Source of the DNA: Cyclobacteriaceae bacterium
GTDB taxonomy: Bacteria; Bacteroidota; Bacteroidia; Cytophagales; Cyclobacteriaceae
Assembly: GCA_025808415.1 (NCBI GenBank)
Contig: CP075525.1
Location: 1,101,501 to 1,165,500, forward strand
Direction of reading: 5' to 3'
Length of the DNA stretch: 64,000 nt
The position numbers and the translations under genes were made by a program. How positions within the stretch are numbered: position 1 is the stretch's first letter; each line of letters opens with the position of its first letter. Of the stretch, positions 41,025-49,059 are shown piece after piece. Under the pieces are notes generated by a model. It was given only the letters and a program-made list of their open reading frames with translations. It searched no databases and had not been told where the DNA came from.

Positions 41025-42926
41025 TTAATTATACTTTTTCCACCACCACTGAAATACGATAAGCCCCCAAATGTGGGCGTGTACATCACCGGGATTGGAA
41101 GAGAAAAGCTTTGCCTTGAGTTTAGCTATTTCAAGGTAGTTGAAAATCCCTTGTTCTTCAACGAATTTTTTCGAAAGCAGGTCATCAACAATCAGTGATT
41201 TCATTTCATGGCGCAACCACTTTAACAGCGGCACTTCAAAACCTTTCTTAGGACGATTATATAATTTCAATGGTAGAAAGTCTTTAAAAGTATCCTGAAG
41301 AATACGCTTGCGCATAGAGCCATTGACTTTGAACTCATACGGTAGGCTGAAAATGAAATTCACCAGTTCATAGTCCAGGAAAGGTGTACGCACCTCCAGG
41401 CTGTTGGCCATACTCATTAAATCCACTTTTGTGAGCATATCGTTGGGAAGAACAAGCTTTGTGTCTGTAAGCAGTATGTCATTTATGGTTTCCGTATCAG
41501 GAATGGATTCCAGTACGGATGCCCGTCTGGGGTAGAAATCATTGATCCATAAATTTATCTGCAGATCTGGGTGAAGCAGCTTAAGGGTTTCTTCTTTTGT
41601 AGCAAACCCCGCCCAACGCCAGTAACGTTCTTTCGATGATAGCTTCATTCCTTCCGCGAAGCGAGCCAGTTGTCTAGCTTTGTTTCCCAATAGATTGTTA
41701 CGCGATTGGGGTAAGGCTATCCAAAACGGCTGAAGCGTAGCCACCAGGTTTTCTTTCCATGTTTTATTAATGACTCGATAATGTGCCGCATGCTTATTAT
41801 AGCCACCCAGCAATTCATCTGCCCCATCGCCCGATAGGGCCACCGTGGCATGTTTGCGGGTTTCTTTGCTCAGTATATAAACGTTTATGGCAGATGAATC
41901 CGCAAACGGCTCATCGATGTAATCCAATATGGAATTAACGTGTTCGTATAAATTGTTATTGGTGAGTGAGAAAACAGTATGTTCTGTATCGAAATGTTTT
42001 GAAACCAGGTTGGCATAATTTGTTTCATCGAAGAATTTTTCATCCTTAAACCCAATAGAAAACGTGTGCAGATCAGGTTTGTGCTTACGGGCAAGTCCGG
42101 CAATAACAGAAGAGTCAATTCCCCCACTTAAAAAGCAGCCTAAAGGAACATCAGCAACCAATCTTCGTTGTACAGATTCCTCCAGTAATGTTTTGAATTT
42201 TGCCTTTGCATCCTCATAACCAATAGGATTTCTTTCTGAATCCTCTCTCGTGTACGGAATATTGTAAAAATTGCTGATGGTTAATTGCCTATTGTCAATT
42301 GTTAAATAGTGTCCGGGCATAAGTTTTTTAACCGTTTTAAAAATTGAATCGGGTGCCGGAATGTAATTGAGCTGAAGATAAGTGTAGAGCGAATTATAAT
42401 CGATTGCTTTTTCTATTCCATACTGCATAATGGATTTCATCTCTGAAGCAAAAATGAATTTGTCCTCATCGTGCAGGTAGAGCAGGGGTTTTACGCCATA
42501 CCGGTCGCGTGCAAGGAAGAATGTTTGTTCCTGTTTATCGTAGATGCAGAAGGCAAAAAAGCCATTGAGCCGGTTCAGGCATTTCTCTTTTTCAAGCATG
42601 TAGAGTTTTAGCAATACCTCCGTATCGGATTGTGAGAAAAAGGAAACTCCTTCGGCCTCAAGTTCCTTTCTCAGTTCGCGGTAGTTGAATATTTCACCAT
42701 TGAATATTATTGTAAATCGTTTGCCTTCATCCCACATGGGTTGATGGGCAATGGTACTCGTATCGATGATGGAAAGCCTTCGGTGCCCTAATCCAACAAA
42801 CTGATCGTGGTAAATGTCCTGATAATCCGGACCACGTTTTTGCAAGGCCATGGTGGCGTTGGTAAGATGGATCATGTTCATCTTACCCACCAGGTTAAAC
42901 GCAAATATTCCGGTTATTCCACACAT
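41025..42926 (-). CDS. asnB: Asparagine synthetase (glutamine-hydrolysing), 633 aa
   Basis: An N-terminal Ntn amidotransferase with catalytic Cys2 (MCGITGIFAFN), RGPDYQDIYHD and GHRRLSIIDTSTIAHQPMWD, followed by the synthetase domain with the PP-loop (LGCFLSGGIDSSVIAGLARK) and ALSGDGADELLGGYNKHAA. It makes asparagine from aspartate, ATP and glutamine. The length (633) and the C-terminal WGLIVFQWW match the class used in cell-envelope or exopolysaccharide loci as well as core metabolism. It is followed by the STAS-like gene in an operon. Confidence 0.9.
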   Translation of the reverse strand: MCGITGIFAFNLVGKMNMIHLTNATMALQKRGPDYQDIYHDQFVGLGHRRLSIIDTSTIAHQPMWDEGKRFTIIFNGEIFNYRELRKELEAEGVSFFSQSDTEVLLKLYMLEKEKCLNRLNGFFAFCIYDKQEQTFFLARDRYGVKPLLYLHDEDKFIFASEMKSIMQYGIEKAIDYNSLYTYLQLNYIPAPDSIFKTVKKLMPGHYLTIDNRQLTISNFYNIPYTREDSERNPIGYEDAKAKFKTLLEESVQRRLVADVPLGCFLSGGIDSSVIAGLARKHKPDLHTFSIGFKDEKFFDETNYANLVSKHFDTEHTVFSLTNNNLYEHVNSILDYIDEPFADSSAINVYILSKETRKHATVALSGDGADELLGGYNKHAAHYRVINKTWKENLVATLQPFWIALPQSRNNLLGNKARQLARFAEGMKLSSKERYWRWAGFATKEETLKLLHPDLQINLWINDFYPRRASVLESIPDTETINDILLTDTKLVLPNDMLTKVDLMSMANSLEVRTPFLDYELVNFIFSLPYEFKVNGSMRKRILQDTFKDFLPLKLYNRPKKGFEVPLLKWLRHEMKSLIVDDLLSKKFVEEQGIFNYLEIAKLKAKLFSSNPGDVHAHIWGLIVFQWWWKKYN

Positions 42927-43046
42927 ACTGTGGTTTTAAAGTTCAACGTTCTTGGTTCATGGTGGTTCAACGTACTTTGTATTGGGCAACCTTTAACTTT
43001 AAACTTTTAATCTTGAATCTTGAATCTTGAACCTTGAATTCTCAAA
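42927..43046. repeat. Low-complexity intergenic repeat before asnB
   Basis: This gap holds degenerate words such as GTTCAACGT (twice) and a heptamer tandem at 43013-43040 (TTGAATC, TTGAATC, TTGAACC, TTGAATT). No coding or terminator signal is seen. Similar fuzzy repeats fill other gaps in the window. Confidence 0.6.
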
Positions 43047-43625
43047 TTAATGACGTTTGCTATTAAATAACAGCGAAGCCAGCTTCATACCCAGCAACAT
43101 ACACACCCAACATAATAATACCACAAACTCCCAATACTTTCCGCCAACATTTGGCAGTTTCGCCTGTACACGGGGCAGGTAACTCATAAAAAAGATAAAC
43201 CATACATAATACAGGTAAATCGATTGTATCCAGTAGAATTTTTGATGGTTTAATTTTCCGGCTTTGTAATACTGTTGTACCCATGGCATGGCAAATATCA
43301 ATACATAGGCCAGGAATCCACCGGCCAGCCGTATCGGTATCAATTCATTTCCCGACAGGTAAACAAAGGTGAGCAATTGGAGTAAATGAATGCCATGCCC
43401 CAGTGCAAATACGAGAAAATACCGGGGAGAGAGGATAGCTGAAAGACGCGATTCATGTGCCGGCAGTAAAATAAAAAGTAAGCTGAAAACAATCAGCGAT
43501 AACCTTCCTGAATAGCGTGTTACGGCCTGAAGCCCCTCCACTGTATAGCCGAAATGACTAATGGCTAATGCGGCACTGACAAGTTCAAGTGCTACTATTA
43601 GAACAACACCATTACGAATACTCAA
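43047..43625 (-). CDS. Polytopic membrane protein, possibly ferric-reductase-like, 192 aa
   Basis: About six hydrophobic segments are visible: NGVVLIVALELVSAALAISH, SLIVFSLLFILLPAH, FLVFALGHGIHLLQLLTFVY, GGFLAYVLIFAMPW, SIYLYYVWFIFFMSYL and FVVLLCWVCMLLGM. The His-rich GHGIHL following RYSGRLSLIVFS and SPRYFLVFA resembles the haem-binding core of MsrQ/ferric-reductase-like transmembrane proteins, but this is tentative. It is 17 bp downstream of a DUF1080 lipoprotein gene. Confidence 0.6.
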   Translation of the reverse strand: MSIRNGVVLIVALELVSAALAISHFGYTVEGLQAVTRYSGRLSLIVFSLLFILLPAHESRLSAILSPRYFLVFALGHGIHLLQLLTFVYLSGNELIPIRLAGGFLAYVLIFAMPWVQQYYKAGKLNHQKFYWIQSIYLYYVWFIFFMSYLPRVQAKLPNVGGKYWEFVVLLCWVCMLLGMKLASLLFNSKRH

Positions 43626-43642
43626 CGGCTAATCGTTTTTTT

Positions 43643-44380
43643 TTACAGTACACGGATCATGATGTTTCGGTACCATACCTTATCGCCATGATCTTGTAGC
43701 GAAATGTGCCCTTTGGTTGCCTTGCCGAAGCCGGGCATTTCCTTGAACTTACTTCCGGCTACCATGGCATCCCACTCGGGGGTATGCATAGTAAAGTTTA
43801 CCACGTTTGTACCATTTAGCCAGAATTGATAATTGCCATTATCGGAAACAATACGAACCTGGTTCCATTCACCGGCAGGCTTTACCGTTTCGGTGGAGCA
43901 GGAAATTAAATCATACAGATCACCGGCACGGTGTTTAATAATTTTAGCATCCGGATGGCAGTTGTTATCCAGCACCTGCATTTCAGGGCCTGTTTGCCAC
44001 ACATAATTGTATTGTGCGTCTTCCACTACGTTAAATATAATTCCACTATTGCCACACGAATCAATTTTCCATTCCAACATCAGTTCAAAATTTTCATATT
44101 CGCCATCGGTAATAATATCGCCTTTACCTTCGGTTTTGGTGTTATCAAAATGTAAGGCTTCATCATCAATCACCCAGGCCGCTCCGATGGTGTTGCTTTT
44201 AAAATTGCGCCAGCCGTCAGTTGTTTTACCATCAAATAGTAATACCCAGCCATCAGCTTTCTGCTCTTCCGTTAACATGTTGTTTGTGGTTGTCGACTCA
44301 ACGTGTTGCGTCTCTTGTGTTTTTTGCTGGCAGGCAACAACCAGCAACAAAGCTATAGTTAAAATTAAATAGGGTTTCAT
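43643..44380 (-). CDS. DUF1080 lipoprotein (3-keto-disaccharide-hydrolase-like) 1, 245 aa
   Basis: Lipobox Cys16 (LLLVVACQQ) and a DUF1080 concanavalin-like domain: GWVLLFDGKTTDGWRNF, WVIDDEALHFDN, ENFELMLEWKIDSCGNSGII, YVWQTGPEMQVLDNNCHPD and GHISLQDHGDKVWYRNIMIR. DUF1080 proteins bind or cleave modified sugars (3-keto-glycosides in characterised members). The next gene upstream encodes a paralogue with the same architecture, so a tandem duplication is likely. Confidence 0.85.
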   Translation of the reverse strand: MKPYLILTIALLLVVACQQKTQETQHVESTTTNNMLTEEQKADGWVLLFDGKTTDGWRNFKSNTIGAAWVIDDEALHFDNTKTEGKGDIITDGEYENFELMLEWKIDSCGNSGIIFNVVEDAQYNYVWQTGPEMQVLDNNCHPDAKIIKHRAGDLYDLISCSTETVKPAGEWNQVRIVSDNGNYQFWLNGTNVVNFTMHTPEWDAMVAGSKFKEMPGFGKATKGHISLQDHGDKVWYRNIMIRVL

Positions 44381-44434
44381 AAGGTTAGAAAGTTAGTGTG
44401 GGCTTAAAGTTAACATTATTGATGCAATGGCGGT

Positions 44435-45139
44435 TTAGTCCAGTACCTTAATGGAGATATTCCTGAACCACACCTCATTGCCGTGGTCCTGTAAAGCGAT
44501 GTGACCTTTTTTAACGGTTGCATAACCCGGAAAATCTTTCCATTTGCTGGCTTCTTTTCGGGTTGTCCAATCTGTCGAGTAAAGTTCATACGCTACCACC
44601 TGGGTACCATTCAGCCAATGCTTAATATGATTTCCGTCAGCTACAATTTTTCCTTCGTTCCATTCATCAATGGGTTTTAGGACTTTGTTCTCGGCAACAT
44701 GCATAGCGTAGTTACATGCGGTTTTGTTTTCTTCGGCAAGCTGGCCGGGGTAGCCGGTGTCATCAATAATCTGGTATTCCGGGCCGGTAGAATAGGTTTG
44801 ATCGTAGTCTTCGCTAACACGAAACATTACCCCGCTGTTGGCCTGGGCGGCTATTTTAAATTCAAATGTGAGTTCAAAGTTTTGAAACTGTTCTTCGGTG
44901 ATCAGGTCCGAACGGAAATTTGCCCCGGTATCGGCAAAGGGTTTGCAATGCAGCGTTCCATCAACCACTTCCCATGAATTATTTTCTTTGTTTTTAAAGA
45001 TGCGCCAACCCGTTAAGGAATGGCCATCGAAAAGATTGAGGCTTTCAACTTTAGTTGCCTGCTGTACTTCACTACCTGGTTGGTTTGATGCGCAGGCCAA
45101 AAGCATGATGGATGAAACAAGAAGAGAAGTTATTTTCAT
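44435..45139 (-). CDS. DUF1080 lipoprotein (3-keto-disaccharide-hydrolase-like) 2, 234 aa
   Basis: Lipobox Cys16 (IMLLACASN) precedes a DUF1080 domain: NLFDGHSLTGWRIFKNKENN, WEVVDGTLHCKPFADTG, FQNFELTFEFKIAAQANSGV, YSTGPEYQIIDDTGYPG and GHIALQDHGNEVWFRNISIK. It is clearly paralogous to the downstream gene but differs at most positions, so the duplication is old. It begins 24 bp after the FAD-linked oxidase gene, and may share its transcript. Confidence 0.85.
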   Translation of the reverse strand: MKITSLLVSSIMLLACASNQPGSEVQQATKVESLNLFDGHSLTGWRIFKNKENNSWEVVDGTLHCKPFADTGANFRSDLITEEQFQNFELTFEFKIAAQANSGVMFRVSEDYDQTYSTGPEYQIIDDTGYPGQLAEENKTACNYAMHVAENKVLKPIDEWNEGKIVADGNHIKHWLNGTQVVAYELYSTDWTTRKEASKWKDFPGYATVKKGHIALQDHGNEVWFRNISIKVLD

Positions 45140-45163
45140 AAGGATGTATTTTGGACATCCAAC

Positions 45164-46579
45164 TTAAAAAATTTTACCTGGATTGAGAATGTTTTTCGGA
45201 TCAAACACACGCTTAATGCCACGCATTAATTCAAGGTTTGTTTCCTTCATGGCCAAGGGCATATAAGGGCGTTTGGCAATACCGATGCCGTGCTCGCCCG
45301 ATAACGTTCCGCCCAGGCTCACGGTAAGCTTAAAAATCTCGCCAATGCCTTCGGGTATTTTGGTTTCCCAAACTTCATCGCTGATGTTTTCTTTGAGAAT
45401 GTTCACGTGCAGGTTTCCATCGCCCAGGTGCCCAAAGCAAACGGTATTGAAACCATAAGCCTTTCCGATTTGCTTGATGCCCGAAATGAGTTTTGGGAGA
45501 TTGGCGCGCGGCACTACCACATCGTCACTCTTGGTGAGCGTATACCAGTTTACTGCCGGTGAAATATTTTTACGAACCTTCCATAACTCGGCTTTTTGGG
45601 CTGCCGTGTCGGCAAAAAGTATCTCACCCGACTGGAATTTTTCAACAACCCCCATCACACGCTCGGCATCACGCATCAGCACTTCCTCATCGTTGCCATC
45701 CAGTTCGCACAATAAATAAGCATTCATATTTTCCGGTAGTTGCGTAGTTACCGGGCTGCCCAACACCTTGTCGCAATATTCGAAAGTTTTTATACCGGCC
45801 TCACGTTCAAAAAATTCCATGCCCGAAGGCTGAATGCCTGCAGTAAAAATGGCAGCAATGGCACGGCATGCTTCTTCATTGGTAACAAACGGAATGAGCA
45901 TGAGTACATTTTTCTGCGGATACCCACGCAGCTTAAAAACTATTTTGGTAATGATGCCCAACGTTCCTTCACTGCCGCACATGAGTTGTGTAAGGTTATA
46001 GCCTGTTGAATTTTTTAGGACGTTCGCACCCGTCCATATAATTTCACCATTAGGCAATACTACTTCCAGGTTTAAAACATAATCGCGGGTAACACCATAC
46101 TTCACCGCTTTAGGGCCACCGGAGTTTTGCGAAAGATTGCCACCCAAAAAGCATGAGCCACTGCTGGCCGGGTCGGGTGGGTAAAATAATCCTTTTTCTT
46201 TAACCGCATTTTGAAACACTTCGGTGATTACGCCAGGTTCTACGGTAGCCTGTAGGTTTAGTTCATCGATCAGTAAAATTTTATTGAAGCGTTCCATCGA
46301 GAGTACAATGCCATGATGGGTAGGCAAGGCAGCCCCGGCAAGCCCTGTTCCTGCCCCACGGGGCGTCACCGGAATATGATGATCGTTACAGGTTTTCATA
46401 ATCCGGCTTACCTGGTCAGTAGTGCCGGGTTTCAACACGAGTGATGGCAGAAAAAAGTAATCTTCAGTTTTGTCATGGGCGTACTCCTGGCGCCTTTCTT
46501 CATCAAGAATCACGTTTTCTTTGCCGATAATGGCCTCAAATTCGCTCAGGATGTCAATACTTACTTCAGGAAATGCCAT
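45164..46579 (-). CDS. glcD: FAD-linked oxidase, glycolate/D-lactate oxidase GlcD type, 471 aa
   Basis: A PCMH-type FAD-binding domain (HHIPVTPRGAGTGLAGAALP; YPPDPASSGSCFLGGNLSQN; EGTLGIITKIVFKL) and a C-terminal FAD-oxidase domain (FGHLGDGNLHVNIL; GGTLSGEHGIGIAKRPYMP). It oxidises an alpha-hydroxy acid such as glycolate or D-lactate, probably at the membrane to quinone. No glcE or glcF is next to it, as is usual for stand-alone members. It is divergent from the NlpC/P60 gene. Substrate unassigned. Confidence 0.85.
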   Translation of the reverse strand: MAFPEVSIDILSEFEAIIGKENVILDEERRQEYAHDKTEDYFFLPSLVLKPGTTDQVSRIMKTCNDHHIPVTPRGAGTGLAGAALPTHHGIVLSMERFNKILLIDELNLQATVEPGVITEVFQNAVKEKGLFYPPDPASSGSCFLGGNLSQNSGGPKAVKYGVTRDYVLNLEVVLPNGEIIWTGANVLKNSTGYNLTQLMCGSEGTLGIITKIVFKLRGYPQKNVLMLIPFVTNEEACRAIAAIFTAGIQPSGMEFFEREAGIKTFEYCDKVLGSPVTTQLPENMNAYLLCELDGNDEEVLMRDAERVMGVVEKFQSGEILFADTAAQKAELWKVRKNISPAVNWYTLTKSDDVVVPRANLPKLISGIKQIGKAYGFNTVCFGHLGDGNLHVNILKENISDEVWETKIPEGIGEIFKLTVSLGGTLSGEHGIGIAKRPYMPLAMKETNLELMRGIKRVFDPKNILNPGKIF

Positions 46580-46622
46580 GCGTTTTATATATTTGGAAAA
46601 TAATTTTTTAAACGGTTCAAGG

Positions 46623-47117
46623 ATGCTGATTTTTTGCCGTAAAGGTAAGCAACCTTTTCAGTTACTTTTTCTGCTCGCCATTCTGTTTTTTACATCTTGT
46701 GCTTCACACAAAGCCAGGGTACGCGATGAGAAAGTTGACAAGGTTATTCAAACTGCCCGAAGCTATACGGGCACGCCTTACCGCTATGGAGGTACGACAC
46801 GGTCAGGTATGGACTGTTCAGCCTTAACCATACATTCTTTCCGTACCTTAAATGTGGAGTTGCCCCGCAGCGCAGAAGGGCAGAGTAAAGTGGGCAAGGA
46901 AGTTAAGCTAAAAGAGCTTCAGCCCGGTGACCTGGTGTTTTTTGCTACGGGGAAAAAGAAAAGGCAAATTACCCATGTTGGCTTGGTTACCGAAAAAAAG
47001 GCCAGGGACAACATAAAATTTATTCATGCCTCTACCAGTTTGGGTGTGGTGGAAGATAACATTTATTCTGCTTACTATATCGAACGGTTCAGGACTGCCC
47101 GCAGGTTGATTGATTAA
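46623..47117 (+). CDS. NlpC/P60-family cell-wall peptidase lipoprotein, 164 aa
   Basis: The start at 46623 (ATG preceded by AAGG) begins a lipoprotein signal (FQLLFLLAILFFTSCASHK); the frame is open further up but into glcD's opposite strand. The NlpC/P60 domain shows the catalytic Cys in RSGMDCSALTIHSF, the His in ITHVGLV and a polar third residue in KFIHAS. It cleaves peptide cross-links of peptidoglycan in the periplasm. Expected length for this lipoprotein class. Confidence 0.85.
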   Translation: MLIFCRKGKQPFQLLFLLAILFFTSCASHKARVRDEKVDKVIQTARSYTGTPYRYGGTTRSGMDCSALTIHSFRTLNVELPRSAEGQSKVGKEVKLKELQPGDLVFFATGKKKRQITHVGLVTEKKARDNIKFIHASTSLGVVEDNIYSAYYIERFRTARRLID

Positions 47118-47172
47118 TACCGATGCATGGGTGTTCCTGATGTTTGCTATCTTACCTGATCAATAAAATATA

Positions 47173-48150
47173 ATGAAACCTTCAGTTGCAACGTCCCGAA
47201 GGGATTTTCTAAAATTAACCGCACTTTCAGCTACGGCACTATCCATTCACAGTGCATCTGCTTTTTTTCCAGTCGCTGGTAGACCTATTGTTATTTCCAC
47301 CTGGCGAAACCCCGATGCCAATGCGGCTGCATGGAAAGTGGTGGCGGCAAGCGGTCGCGCGTTGGATGCAGTTGAACAAGGAGCGCGTGTACCGGAAGCA
47401 AACCCAAAGGATACTTCCGTTGGGTATGGCGGGCTGCCGGACCGCGATGGCTGTGTAACATTGGATGCCTGCATTATGGACGAAAAAAGTAACTGCGGGG
47501 CCGTGGCTTTTGTACAAGGTTACAAACACCCGATTTCTATCGCACGGGCTGTGATGGAAAAAACACCGCACGTTATGCTGGTTGGAAAAGGCGCAGAACA
47601 ATTTGCTGCTTCGCAGGGGTTCAAGAAGGAAAAACTGCTGACTAAAGAATCAGAGAAGGAGTGGAAAGAGTGGCTGAAGAAATCGGAATATAAACCTTAC
47701 CATAATCCGGGGCAGCATGACACCATTGGTATTTTAGCTTTAGATAGTCAAGGAAATTTATCAGGAGCCTGTACTACCAGTGGTATGGCGTTTAAAATGC
47801 ACGGTCGTGTTGGGGACTCACCGATTATTGGAGCCGGACTTTATGTTGATGGTGAAGTGGGTGCCGCCACGGCAACGGGCTTAGGCGAAGAAATGATAAG
47901 GATAGCGGGAAGCAATAGCATAGTGGAATTGATGCGCCAGGGTTTAACACCGCAAGCGGCCTGCGAAGAAGCCATTAAACGGTTGATCAGGAAACGAGGT
48001 GAAGAAAAAGCCAAAGAACTGAGTGTGGCATTTTTGGCATTAAGTGTGAACGGGGAGGTTGGCGCATATTCAACGAACGATGTTTTTGAATATACACTCA
48101 CAACATCAGATCAAATACATACCGTTATCCGATCAGGGAGTTATTTTTAA
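47173..48150 (+). CDS. Ntn-type (glycosyl)asparaginase, 325 aa
   Basis: A Tat signal (SRRDFLKLTALSATALSI; R9-R10) leads to a plant-type asparaginase/aspartylglucosaminidase domain. The autoproteolysis and catalytic site is Q-H-D-T184 in NPGQHDTIGILALD, followed by GACTTSGMAFKMHGRVGDSP and GAGLYVDGEVGAATATGLGE. The enzyme splits into two chains with Thr184 as the nucleophile and acts on N4-(beta-N-acetylglucosaminyl)-asparagine or related beta-aspartyl compounds in the periplasm. It may be co-transcribed with cutC 74 bp downstream. Confidence 0.85.
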   Translation: MKPSVATSRRDFLKLTALSATALSIHSASAFFPVAGRPIVISTWRNPDANAAAWKVVAASGRALDAVEQGARVPEANPKDTSVGYGGLPDRDGCVTLDACIMDEKSNCGAVAFVQGYKHPISIARAVMEKTPHVMLVGKGAEQFAASQGFKKEKLLTKESEKEWKEWLKKSEYKPYHNPGQHDTIGILALDSQGNLSGACTTSGMAFKMHGRVGDSPIIGAGLYVDGEVGAATATGLGEEMIRIAGSNSIVELMRQGLTPQAACEEAIKRLIRKRGEEKAKELSVAFLALSVNGEVGAYSTNDVFEYTLTTSDQIHTVIRSGSYF

Positions 48151-48223
48151 GGGTTAACATTTAATGGTTAACATACTTTGAACCCGTGACTGGTGACCGG
48201 GGGCCATTTTAATAATTGAATAA

Positions 48224-48955
48224 ATGTCGGTAGTAGTAGAAATCGTAGTCTATAACATCGAATCCGCCATAAATGCCCAAAAGGGTGGAGCCGACCGGAT
48301 TGAATTATGCGACAATCCGGCTGAGGGAGGAACAACACCTTCATTTGGTGTAATGGAAATTGTACGGCAAGCAGTAAGCATGGATGTATATGCCATGATC
48401 CGTCCCCGCGGTGGCGATTTTGTTTATTCGGCATACGAGTATCATGCTATGAAACGCGATCTTGAAATGTGCAAGCGTGCAAGCCTGGATGGTGTGGTGC
48501 TTGGTATCCTAAAACCTGATGGAACACTGGATAAAGACCGCTGCAAGAAATTAATTGATGCAGCCCGCCCGATGAAAGTAACGTGCCACCGTGCATTTGA
48601 TGTTACACGCGATCCGTTTGAAGCACTGGAAGCTTGTGTTGAAGTTGGGTTTGACCGCATCCTTACATCAGGGCAAGCCCAAACAGCACCGGATGGTATA
48701 AGCTTATTGACGCAATTGGTTCAAAAAGCGGCTAATCGAATTTCTATTATGCCGGGTGCCGGCATTAATGAAACCAACGCAAAACATATTGTTGATCAAA
48801 CCGGTGCAAAGGAAATCCATTTTTCTGCCCGGCAATTTCAGCCCTCAACCTTTAATAGTACTATCCGGTTTACCGATAAACTGCCACAAGAAACGGGAAA
48901 GTTTGTTGCTAATGCCGAACGGGTAAGGAAGGTTGTGGAAGCACTGGGAAATTAA
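48224..48955 (+). CDS. cutC: CutC-family protein, 243 aa
   Basis: A TIM-barrel protein with CutC blocks: VEIVVYNIESAINAQKGGAD, RIELCDNPAEGGTTPSFGVM, MIRPRGGDFVYS, CHRAFDVTRDPFEALE and ILTSGQAQTAPDG. Named for copper homeostasis in E. coli, though a direct role in copper is disputed. Its conserved Cys residues (ELCDN, VTCHRAF) are present. It is unlinked here to the cus or copA genes. Confidence 0.9.
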   Translation: MSVVVEIVVYNIESAINAQKGGADRIELCDNPAEGGTTPSFGVMEIVRQAVSMDVYAMIRPRGGDFVYSAYEYHAMKRDLEMCKRASLDGVVLGILKPDGTLDKDRCKKLIDAARPMKVTCHRAFDVTRDPFEALEACVEVGFDRILTSGQAQTAPDGISLLTQLVQKAANRISIMPGAGINETNAKHIVDQTGAKEIHFSARQFQPSTFNSTIRFTDKLPQETGKFVANAERVRKVVEALGN

Positions 48956-49008
48956 AAATACCCACCGGCAACCAAAGTTTAAGTCAGGATGGATGCCCAG
49001 AAATTAAA

Positions 49009-49042
49009 AAAGGCAGTAGGTATTCTGTTGCCTACTGCCTTT
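49009..49042 (-). terminator. Rho-independent terminator of the TonB-receptor gene
   Basis: AAAGGCAGTAGG (49009-49020) and CCTACTGCCTTT (49031-49042) form a 12-bp stem. On the minus strand a TTTTTT run follows, so it ends leftward transcription of the receptor gene, whose stop is 18 bp away. Confidence 0.8.
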
Positions 49043-49059
49043 AACTATTGCCTGATTTA